This document shows, in pieces, positions 56,573 through 64,000 of a stretch of DNA of 64,000 nucleotides. The translations under genes were made by a program, and so were the position numbers. Location of the stretch: NCBI RefSeq assembly GCF_009026145.1, contig NZ_WBUE01000022.1, positions 1 through 64,000 of the forward strand. Direction: 5' to 3'. The notes below the pieces were generated by a model, which did not search any database, was not told the origin of the DNA, and saw only the letters and a list, made by a program, of their open reading frames with translations. Origin of the DNA: Hyphomicrobium sp. Lineage in GTDB: Bacteria; Pseudomonadota; Alphaproteobacteria; Rhizobiales; Hyphomicrobiaceae. Numbering within the stretch: the stretch's first letter is position 1; each line of letters begins with the position of its first letter.

Positions 56573-58420
56573 TCAACCGGCATCGATGCGCTGCGCCGGC
56601 ACGAGACCGCGCACCGAGTTGCCGAGGAACACGGCATCCGCCGCCTCGAGATCGGCGAGCGTCAGGACAGCCTCGCGCGCCTTGCCTTCGGCCAGCAGCT
56701 CTGCACGCAAGGTGCCCGGTAGCAGCCCGGCGGCGAGCGGCGGCGTCAGCAACTCTCTATCGCGCTCGATGAAGATCGTCGTGCGGCTGCCCTCGGCCAG
56801 CTCGCCGCGCTCGTTGAGATAGACGACCTCGTCAGTGCCGAAGCGCTCGGAGTATTCCTGCCACTCGCGATCGTAGAGCTCACGCCGCGTCGTCTTGTGG
56901 AACAAGAACAAATCGCTGCTGTCGACGCGCGTCGTAGATACGGCAAAGCGCATGACGGCGTTTGGATCGGCCGGCGGCAGCGGCGTCGTCGTCACCGTGA
57001 CCTCACCGCCTTCAGCCAGTAGCAAACGCACGCGCAGTCGCCCCGTGGCGCCGGCTACGGCTGCTTCGAGCGCCCGCCGCACGGCAGGCTCGTCGTAGGC
57101 GAAGGCGAAGTAGCGCGCCGAGGTGGCAAGCCGCGCGATGTGCCGCTCGAGCAGCGTGAAGCCGCCCTGCTCGGGATCGAACAGCAGCGTCTCGATCAGC
57201 TCGAAGCGCTTCACCGGATCGGTGAGGAACTTCATCTTCAAGAGGCACTCGGCGTACTCTTTCGGCCCCTGTGAATCGAAAACGACGCCCGAGCCGATGC
57301 CCATCTCGCCGTCGGCGTTGCGGAAGATGACGGCGGTGCGGATGGCCACGTTGAACAACGAGCGGCCCTTGGGCGAGATGTAGCCGATGGCGCCGCAATA
57401 GACGCCGCGCGGCTCGGTCTCGAGCTGGCGGATCAGCTCCATGGCGTGGATCTTCGGCGCCCCGATGACCGAGCCGGGCGGAAAGATGCCGCGTAAGAGC
57501 TCACCGGTGCCGACCCCCTTTTTCAGTGTCGCGCGCACGCCCGACGTCATCTGGTGCAGGGTCTTGAACGTCTCAACCGTGAACAGGTCGGTGACCTTGA
57601 CGCTGCCGATCTCGGCGATGCGGCCGATGTCATTGCGCATGAGGTCGACGATCATCAGGTTCTCGGCGCGCTGCTTCACGTCCTCGGCGAGCTGCCGGCG
57701 CGCCAGCGCATCGGCCTCCTCGGTGCCGGCGCGCGGGGCCGTGCCCTTCATCGGCCGCGTGGAGACGGTGCGTCCCTCCTGCTCGATGAACAGCTCGGGC
57801 GAAGCGGACAGCACCGTCACCTCGCCCGTGTCGACGATGCCGCCGTAGGCGACGCGCTGCTTCTGCCGCAAATCGAGGAAGAACGTCAGCGGCGACCCCG
57901 ACAGCTTGAAGCGCGCCTTGAAGGTGAGGTTGAGCTGGTAGATGTCGCCGGCGCGGATCTTCTCGATCACCTCGTTGAAGCGCTGAAGGTACTCCTCCTC
58001 GTCCCAGGCCAGCGTCACGTCGGTGAAATGGAAGGAGCCCGAACGCGTGTGCGTCGCCAGCCACTGCTCGACGTCGGCGCTCGTCATCTCGGCCGGCGCC
58101 TTGTAGAGGCCGATCCACAACAGCGGCACGTTGCGCTTGTCGGGCAGCAGCGCGGCGAGCTTGGGCTCCAGCACGTAGCCGAGCTCGTAGGCGAAAAAGC
58201 CGGCGGCATAGAGCCCACTGGCAACGCCCTCCTCTATGCGCTTCAGCGCCGCCGGCACCTCCTGCGGCGTCCACGCCGCAACGATGTCTAGCGGCTCGGA
58301 GAACAGCAGCGAAGGCGGGCCCGAGCCGGAGTTGTTGTCGAGAAGGACGAACGTCTGCGAAAGCGCCGCAGCCTCCTCGCTAGGACGCTCGGGCACTTCG
58401 CGCGTTGTATGCGCGGTCAT
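56573..58420 (-). CDS. pabBC: Aminodeoxychorismate synthase component I fused to ADC lyase
   Basis: A 615-residue two-in-one enzyme of folate synthesis. The N-terminal 370 residues are PabB (GDIYQLNLT, RPMKGTAPR, MIVDLMRNDIGR and FPPGSVIGAPKIHAME), which aminates chorismate; the C-terminal 235 are the PLP-type lyase (YLNERGELAEGSRTTIF), which then releases pyruvate to give p-aminobenzoate. Such fusions occur in other alphaproteobacteria. The ATG overlaps the GT39 stop (ATGA), so the two are coupled. Confidence 0.92.
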   Translation of the reverse strand: MTAHTTREVPERPSEEAAALSQTFVLLDNNSGSGPPSLLFSEPLDIVAAWTPQEVPAALKRIEEGVASGLYAAGFFAYELGYVLEPKLAALLPDKRNVPLLWIGLYKAPAEMTSADVEQWLATHTRSGSFHFTDVTLAWDEEEYLQRFNEVIEKIRAGDIYQLNLTFKARFKLSGSPLTFFLDLRQKQRVAYGGIVDTGEVTVLSASPELFIEQEGRTVSTRPMKGTAPRAGTEEADALARRQLAEDVKQRAENLMIVDLMRNDIGRIAEIGSVKVTDLFTVETFKTLHQMTSGVRATLKKGVGTGELLRGIFPPGSVIGAPKIHAMELIRQLETEPRGVYCGAIGYISPKGRSLFNVAIRTAVIFRNADGEMGIGSGVVFDSQGPKEYAECLLKMKFLTDPVKRFELIETLLFDPEQGGFTLLERHIARLATSARYFAFAYDEPAVRRALEAAVAGATGRLRVRLLLAEGGEVTVTTTPLPPADPNAVMRFAVSTTRVDSSDLFLFHKTTRRELYDREWQEYSERFGTDEVVYLNERGELAEGSRTTIFIERDRELLTPPLAAGLLPGTLRAELLAEGKAREAVLTLADLEAADAVFLGNSVRGLVPAQRIDAG

Positions 58421-59919
58421 TGGCCCTTGTACCCCGCGAGAGAATAGAACGTCACATGCCGCTGCGCATTCTGGCCTGCCGGCAGCACCTTGGCAGCGAT
58501 CCTATTGACGCTGGCGAAAGAAGCGGCGGCGGACCCCGGCCCTTCGTCGGAGCGCACCAACAGCACCGGGGCTGGCGTCGAGGCCGTAAACGGACGAGTC
58601 AGCTCGAAGTGATCGTGCGGCGCACCTTGGCGCCAGGCGAGGATCGGCGTCGGCTCATCGCGCAAATAATAGAGCAGCTCGGCGGTCAGGGCGCGGTCGT
58701 CGCTCAGCACCGCGGCGAACGGCTTGCCGGCAGCGGCGGCCTGCGCCAGCTCGGCCCGCGTCGCCTCCGCAACCTCGCGCCAGCCGAGCGTGCGTGCGAA
58801 CGGATCGGGCTGCAGCGGCAATTGCAGGCGCCCGGCGGTCGCCGTGCCGACGATCAGCAGCAGCAGAACTACGGCGTGCAAGGCGAATGACGCCTTGAGC
58901 CAGCCCCAGGCGCCCTCGCGCACCATGGTGGCGACGACCAGCACGCTCGCTGCGATGTAGGCCGGTGCCGCCCAGTTGGCGTGCGCGCGCGACAGGAACG
59001 CCTGCACGAGGATGATGGCGATGAGCGGCACCGAGAAGGAAAGCAGCAGGCGGTCGGGATCGGGCAGGCGCTCGCGCCGGGCGCGCCAGGCGATGACGAG
59101 AAAGGCGCCGAACAGGATCGGTCCGAACACACCGAACTGGGCGGCGAAGAATTCCAGCGCCTTGTTAGGGTGCAGCAGCGAGCCGCCCCAGTTGGCGTTG
59201 TCGGCGGTGTGGGCGAAGGTCGCGAAGCTGTGCGCGTAATTCCAGGCGAGGTTGGGAACGATCATGAGCGCGCCGATCGCCAGCGCCAGGTAAAGCCGCC
59301 AGTCGCGCAGCACGGCGCGGCGCTCGGGCGTCATGAAGATGTAGGCGCCGGCGCACAACAGAAACCAGGCCATGGCGTACTTGGCATTGAGCCCGGCGCC
59401 GAAGGCGGCACCGAGCAGCAGCGCTGGCCACACCTTGTCCGTTTCGATGAGCGCGGCGAAGCCGACGAGCGCCAAGGCCCAGCAGAGCAACAGCGGCACG
59501 TCGGTGGAGATCAGCCCGGCCGACAGCGACACGCCCGGCAGGGTGGCGAAGGCCAGCGCCGCCAGGGCGCCGATGCGCGCGTCATAGAGGCGCCGCCCGA
59601 GCCAGAACACGGCGAGCGCGGTCGCCGTGTGCAACAGCGGCGAAGGCAAGCGCACGCACGCTTCGCCGGCGCCGCAGGCCGTCGTCGCTGCGCCTATGAC
59701 CCACGCGATCAGCGGCGGCTTGGAGAAATAGCCGAGCGCCGGCTCCTCGCTCCACGCCCAGTATTGTGCCTCGTCGAAGAACAGGTCGGTGCCGTTCACG
59801 TAGAGCGCGACAAGGCGCAGGCCCAGCAGCGCAGCGAGCCCGCTCAAAAGGACGGCGAGCCAGTTTACGTCGCGGCTGCTCGATGAGAGGCCGGTAGAGA
59901 ATGACATGGGCGCGTCCAT
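58417..59919 (-). CDS. GT39-type glycosyltransferase (ArnT/PMT-like)
   Basis: A polytopic enzyme of 500 residues with about ten helices. The GT-C mark is the acidic DEAQYW in the first periplasmic loop (FFDEAQYWAWSEE, about residues 47-59). It should take a sugar from a polyprenyl phosphate donor and add it to an envelope acceptor such as lipid A. I start at 59919; 59907 and 59982 are possible. The divergent GT2 gene could make its donor. The C-terminus is a soluble periplasmic domain of about 150 residues. Confidence 0.87.
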   Translation of the reverse strand: MDAPMSFSTGLSSSSRDVNWLAVLLSGLAALLGLRLVALYVNGTDLFFDEAQYWAWSEEPALGYFSKPPLIAWVIGAATTACGAGEACVRLPSPLLHTATALAVFWLGRRLYDARIGALAALAFATLPGVSLSAGLISTDVPLLLCWALALVGFAALIETDKVWPALLLGAAFGAGLNAKYAMAWFLLCAGAYIFMTPERRAVLRDWRLYLALAIGALMIVPNLAWNYAHSFATFAHTADNANWGGSLLHPNKALEFFAAQFGVFGPILFGAFLVIAWRARRERLPDPDRLLLSFSVPLIAIILVQAFLSRAHANWAAPAYIAASVLVVATMVREGAWGWLKASFALHAVVLLLLIVGTATAGRLQLPLQPDPFARTLGWREVAEATRAELAQAAAAGKPFAAVLSDDRALTAELLYYLRDEPTPILAWRQGAPHDHFELTRPFTASTPAPVLLVRSDEGPGSAAASFASVNRIAAKVLPAGQNAQRHVTFYSLAGYKGQ

Positions 59920-60082
59920 TGGGCGCTTCGTAACCGCGTGCTTTAGGGGGAGCCGTCCGCGAAGGACATCATGGCGGCTCATTTACTAGGTTGGAAGACC
60001 GTCGTGAAGACTGGTATCCTTAGCGCCGCTTACGGGCTATGGAGGGGGCGTCGCGGCGAGTCCTGTGGGATAGGGGTACTTG

Positions 60083-60895
60083 ATGCGCGTCACCGTCGTC
60101 ATTCCAGCACTCAATGAGGCCGGCAACATCGGCCGCCTCATCGAGGAAACCTACGCGGCGGTGCCCGCCCAGCGGCTCGCCGAGGTGATCGTCGTCGACG
60201 ATGCCAGCGACGACGCGACACCAGGCGAGATCAAGTCGCTCATCGATTCCGGCCAATACCACGGGTTGCGCTACCTGCGGCACGACCGCCGCAGCGGGCA
60301 GAGCGCGGCACTGCGCTCGGGCGTGCTAGCGGCGACGAGCCCGATCATCGCCACCATGGACGGCGATGGCCAGAACGACCCGCGCGATATTCCGCGCCTG
60401 CTCGAGGTCCTGGCCATGCCGGGCAGCGATGGCCCCTCGCTCGTCGGCGGCATAAGAACCAAGCGCCAGGATACGGGCTCCAAACGCTGGGCCTCGCGAG
60501 CCGCCAACTGGATCCGCGATGCCGTGCTCCAGGACGACTGCCCGGACACCGGCTGCGGCATCAAGGTTTACTGGCGCGAGGTGTTCTTGCGGCTGCCGTT
60601 TTTCACCAGTATGCACCGCTACATGCCGGCGCTGTTTCAGACGTACGGCTGCAAGGTTGCCTACGTGCCGGTCAGCGACCGGCCGCGGCAGGCGGGGGTG
60701 TCGAAGTACAGCAACCTCAATCGCGCGCTGGTCGGGCTCTATGACCTTATCGGGGTAACGTGGCTGCGGCGGCGAACGAAGGTGCCGCGCATCGTGGAGC
60801 GGCATCCGGAGATGCATACGGTGGCTGACATCGCCATGCGCCTCAAACCGGTGAACGACGACGGCGCGCGGGCCAGCGCCGGCGACAAGACCTAG
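60083..60895 (+). CDS. GT2 glycosyltransferase, polyprenyl-phosphate type
   Basis: A 270-residue GT-A enzyme of the dolichol-phosphate mannose synthase/ArnC kind: VVIPALNEAGNI, VVDDASDDAT, and the metal-binding ATMDGDGQNDP. The lack of C-terminal helices suggests a soluble or peripheral form. Expected to attach a sugar to undecaprenyl or dodecaprenyl phosphate. ATG at 60083 follows GGGG by seven bases; a TTG lies one codon before. Faces the GT39 gene and precedes the LABN gene. Confidence 0.87.
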   Translation: MRVTVVIPALNEAGNIGRLIEETYAAVPAQRLAEVIVVDDASDDATPGEIKSLIDSGQYHGLRYLRHDRRSGQSAALRSGVLAATSPIIATMDGDGQNDPRDIPRLLEVLAMPGSDGPSLVGGIRTKRQDTGSKRWASRAANWIRDAVLQDDCPDTGCGIKVYWREVFLRLPFFTSMHRYMPALFQTYGCKVAYVPVSDRPRQAGVSKYSNLNRALVGLYDLIGVTWLRRRTKVPRIVERHPEMHTVADIAMRLKPVNDDGARASAGDKT

Positions 60896-60932
60896 AGCAG
60901 CCCAGAGCATCTGCGCCGGGGGACTTTCACAA

Positions 60933-61307
60933 ATGGATCATCTCCACAACCTCGTTGCGGTGCTCGGCCAGTGGTGGATGTCGACGCCCGCTACCGAGAA
61001 GGCGTGGCTGGCCGTCGGCTTCATCGCGCAGCTGATGTTCTCCATGCGCTTCATCGTGCAGTGGATCGCCAGCGAGCGCGCCCGCCGCTCGATCGTGCCG
61101 GAGACGTTCTGGTACTTCTCGCTTTTCGGCGGCGCGCTTTTGCTCGCCTACGCCATCTACCGGCTCGACCCGGTGTTCATGCTCGGGCAGGCGATGGGCC
61201 TCATCATCTATTCCCGCAACATCTACTTCATCCGCACCCACAACAAGGCGGTGGCGAACGGCGGGGCGGCCGCGGCGGGAGCCGCCGCCGGTCCGGGTGG
61301 GGCTTGA
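60933..61307 (+). CDS. Lipid A disaccharide synthase N-terminal domain protein
   Basis: 124 residues with three helices (EKAWLAVGFIAQLMFSMRFIVQWI, FWYFSLFGGALLLAYAIYRLD and FMLGQAMGLIIYSRNIYF), matching the LABN domain that otherwise heads some LpxB proteins. Genes of this kind often lie with GT2 and GT39 genes and may help move the sugar-lipid across the membrane, but this is not proven. The C-terminus is an Ala/Gly-rich tail. 37 bases downstream of the GT2 gene. Confidence 0.85.
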   Translation: MDHLHNLVAVLGQWWMSTPATEKAWLAVGFIAQLMFSMRFIVQWIASERARRSIVPETFWYFSLFGGALLLAYAIYRLDPVFMLGQAMGLIIYSRNIYFIRTHNKAVANGGAAAAGAAAGPGGA

Positions 61308-61528
61308 CGGCTGCTATTTTGCATCCGATGCGGCTCATTCTTGGTGCCGACGAGGGTTCTCCAGACGGCGCGCGGCGACGGAAATTCGTGTTGAGGGGGT
61401 CGAGCATCTCCGGGGATCCTCGATTGAAAAGCGCGCCGCCCGTACCCATGTTCCTCGCCGTAAAGCCGGGCCTCACGCGGCAAAACGCCAGGACGAGACA
61501 AAGGTTGCGGAGAGGCCCGCCGGCGGGC

Positions 61529-61556
61529 TTCACAGAGGCGCGAATTGTGCTATAAG
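61529..61556 (+). promoter_or_regulatory. Promoter-like pair TTCACA-N16-TATAAG
   Basis: A good -10 (TATAAG) and a fair -35 (TTCACA) upstream of the tRNA gene. A hairpin at 61568-61593 directly follows the expected start, so a short RNA or an attenuated leader is possible. Confidence 0.45.
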
Positions 61557-61567
61557 CCGCGCCATCG

Positions 61568-61593
61568 AAGCCGCTCGGTGACGGGCGGCTTTT
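61568..61593 (+). terminator. Hairpin with U-run upstream of the tRNA
   Basis: AAGCCGC pairs with GCGGCTT around a ten-base loop, followed by TTTT. It would end anything read from the left, such as the LABN gene, or the short RNA from the promoter just before. Confidence 0.5.
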
Positions 61594-61673
61594 CTCGTCG
61601 CCCCGATGCAGGCGACGGCCGCTCCCCGCAGATGCTGGCTCAGTCGCTGCCTTGGGGAGCATTCGTTAGGTGA

Positions 61674-62372
<699 letters not shown>

Positions 62373-62427
62373 CTAATACGCCCTCCGGAAACATATGAAA
62401 ATCGCCTCTCAACCTAGATATGCCGCG

Positions 62428-62563
62428 TTTTTCGACCCAAACGAGCCATTTGGGGCAAGGAGAGCATGGAATCGGTTGATTTTCGACCCTGTGGGGTGCA
62501 CTATTTTGCGACGCATGACTAGAAACTAAGGCCATTTTCGACCGCTACGAAGATTTTTCGACT
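62428..62563 (+). repeat. Four TTTTCGAC direct repeats before the Fic gene
   Basis: The core TTTTCGAC occurs at 62429, 62480, 62535 and 62555, spaced 51, 55 and 20 bases, the last ending at the Fic ATG. In DNA of this GC content an 8-mer with four Ts recurring four times in 135 bases is not expected by chance. Likely binding sites for a regulator of the gene. Confidence 0.6.
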
Positions 62564-64000
62564 ATGCAGCTTGTGTTAGCAACGCCCAACGTGTTCCAGG
62601 ACAAGCTCGTGCCCGCTGAGACCCGGCTCGCCGGCCTCGCGGCTCTGGTGCATGCCCTTTCTGCCCAGGCGCCCGTCCGGCGCCCCAGCGCCGTCTCCAC
62701 AAAGCATGTTCGCGGCAGCCGCCGCGAAGAGGAAGGTTGGCGTGTCTACGATAAACGCTATTGGCCGGGGGATCGCCCCGGCCAGCACCTCGCCTTCGCC
62801 ATGCGGCACGAGGATCTCGATCTTCTGGTGCTCAAGCGCGTCTTCGCCGCGCTTCCCAGAGCAGAGATCGAAGCCGTCATCCGCGAAGCCCCGACCGGCA
62901 TTCCGGCGCGGCGCCTCTGGTTCCTGTACGAGACGCTGACGGGCACGCAGCTCGACATCCCCGATGCGCCCAATGTCGCCGCCGTCCCCCTGCTTGATCC
63001 GAAGTCCTACTTCACCGGCAAGCCCAGACTGTCCCGCCGCCACCGCGTCCGCAACAATCTTCTCGGGACGCGCGAGTTCTGTCCCGTCATCCGGCGCACT
63101 CCCGCGCTGGTGCAATTTACCGAAAGCAGACTCGCCGACAGGGCACGCGAGATCGTCGGCAAGACCGGCGCGCACGTTATAGCGCGCGCAGCCAGCTTCC
63201 TGCTCCTCGCCGATAGCCGCGCGAGCTTCGCGATCGAAGGCGAGCGCCCTCCGCGCAACAGACTTGAACGCTGGGGCCGGGCGGTTCTTCAGGCCGGCAA
63301 GTATCCTCTCAATCTCGAGGAAGTACTGCGCCTGCACGGCGTCCTCATCGAAGACATGCGCCTAACCCAGCCTGGCCTGCGCCACGACGGGGTTTTTCTC
63401 GGCGGGCGCGATCCGGAAGGAAACCCTCTGCCAGAGTTTATCGGCGCACGGCCGGATGACCTGCAATCCCTCATGGCGGACCTGCTCGCTGCAAACACCC
63501 GCATGCGCGACGAAGACCTCGATCCGGTTCTGCAAGCTGCCGCCACTGCCTTCGGCTTTGTCTACGTACACCCGTTCCAGGACGGCAATGGACGCCTTCA
63601 CCGGTGCCTCATTCATCACGTCCTCGCGGAACGGAAATTCACTCCGCCCGGCATGGTGTTCCCAGTCTCCTCGGTCATGCTCGACCGCATCGACGAATAC
63701 GGAAAGGCGCTTCGCGCCCACTCGGGGCCGCTCATGGACTTCATCGAGTGGCGGCCAACACCCGAGCGCAATGTCGAGGTTCTGAACGATACCGCCGATC
63801 TCTATCGCTATTTCGATGCAACGGAGGTTGCCGAGTTTCTCTATGCCTGCGTCCAGCGCACGGTCGAGCACGACCTGCCGCACGAGATCGACTACCTGCG
63901 CCGCCACGACGAGGCGATGCGCCGGCTCATGGATGCCGTCGAAATGCCGGACCGCGTGGCCGCTGATCTGCTTCTCTTCATCAGGCAGAACGAAGGAACG
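62564..64000 (+). CDS. Fic family protein, 3' end outside window
   Basis: 479 residues present and still open. The active-site loop HPFQDGNGR is at 336-344, with H336 to take the proton and the loop to hold ATP, so the protein should add AMP (or another nucleotide) to a hydroxyl of a target. An inhibitory motif S-x3-E-G is found at 221-226 (SFAIEG), which puts it among Fic proteins regulated by an N-terminal helix in the same chain. An N-terminal region of about 200 residues has no known match. Bases after 64000 probably encode the rest of the C-terminal domain. It lies in the presumed integrated element. Confidence 0.88.
   Translation, partial: MQLVLATPNVFQDKLVPAETRLAGLAALVHALSAQAPVRRPSAVSTKHVRGSRREEEGWRVYDKRYWPGDRPGQHLAFAMRHEDLDLLVLKRVFAALPRAEIEAVIREAPTGIPARRLWFLYETLTGTQLDIPDAPNVAAVPLLDPKSYFTGKPRLSRRHRVRNNLLGTREFCPVIRRTPALVQFTESRLADRAREIVGKTGAHVIARAASFLLLADSRASFAIEGERPPRNRLERWGRAVLQAGKYPLNLEEVLRLHGVLIEDMRLTQPGLRHDGVFLGGRDPEGNPLPEFIGARPDDLQSLMADLLAANTRMRDEDLDPVLQAAATAFGFVYVHPFQDGNGRLHRCLIHHVLAERKFTPPGMVFPVSSVMLDRIDEYGKALRAHSGPLMDFIEWRPTPERNVEVLNDTADLYRYFDATEVAEFLYACVQRTVEHDLPHEIDYLRRHDEAMRRLMDAVEMPDRVAADLLLFIRQNEGT

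Larger units (their letters stand above)
61308..61673. other. Intergenic region before initiator tRNA
   Basis: About 365 bases. A promoter and a hairpin, listed separately, fill its middle; other open frames have no support. The promoter at 61529-61556 and the hairpin 12 bases after it are the only signals. Confidence 0.55.

Noticed and set aside
61228-61662. 144-codon minus-strand frame before the tRNA
   Set aside because: Crosses the promoter and hairpin, proline/arginine-rich, no start signal.

Overview
The window is high-GC DNA from the chromosome of an alphaproteobacterium, most likely of the Hyphomicrobiales (Rhizobiales), near the Hyphomicrobium/Rhodoplanes type of genome. This rests on gene content and order: a ctaC-ctaD-ctaB-CoxF-ctaG-ctaE-DUF983-SURF1 block running into thrC and an M16 protease; a split ATP synthase operon (atpI-B-E-F'-F) with the duplicated b/b' subunits; CpdR; IalB-family and BcsS-family proteins; a class II (B12) ribonucleotide reductase; and an alpha-type GAAC-N7-GAAC SOS box. 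No assignment below comes from a database search.

Layout. 1-5.1 kb: a TAT-exported TRAP solute receptor, molybdenum cofactor genes (mobA-mobB, moaA), CpdR and hypoxanthine phosphoribosyltransferase. 5.3-8.7 kb: ftsE-ftsX, a YdcF-family protein and a PlsC-type acyltransferase in one direction. 8.8-12.3 kb: two tiny divergent genes whose start codons overlap, then nrdJ behind a triple GAAC array. 12.3-17.3 kb: chaC, tyrC and hisC facing away from metX, a 37-codon membrane peptide gene and metW. 17.4-20.1 kb: the F0 operon, closed by a clear terminator. 20.1-25.8 kb: a possible MITE-like element, a lipoprotein, ispH-thrB-rnhA, a peroxiredoxin, a lone DsbD N-terminal domain and YqgE. 25.8-40.2 kb: one long minus-strand block from ctaC down to a GGDEF-EAL protein with a 300-residue proline-rich tail. 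40.5-56.5 kb: IalB, phasin, BcsS, a TetR-controlled RND efflux operon, a DevBCA-like ABC exporter, DUF2147, a hydrolase and a 614-residue protein I do not recognise. 56.6-61.3 kb: a PabB-PabC fusion coupled to a GT39 glycosyltransferase, divergent from a GT2 polyprenyl-phosphate glycosyltransferase and a lipid A synthase N-domain protein. 61.7-64 kb: initiator tRNA-Met, into whose 3' half the last codons of a truncated serine recombinase run antisense, followed by a Fic protein cut by the window end. This looks like the edge of an integrated element.

How the genes work together. Most of the window is housekeeping: respiration (cytochrome aa3 oxidase and its assembly factors), ATP synthase, amino acid synthesis (His/Tyr, Met, Thr), cofactors (molybdopterin, folate, isoprenoid) and cell division. 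Many minus-strand genes are joined by 4-bp ATGA stop-start overlaps (GNAT/EAL, thrC/M16, DUF983/SURF1, hisC/tyrC, ABC permease/ATPase, GT39/pabBC), which points to translational coupling. The parts that look regulated or acquired are the SOS-type array before nrdJ, the palindromic operator before tetR-RND, the 8990-8993 divergent start, the small membrane ORF between metX and metW, and the tRNA-recombinase-Fic end.
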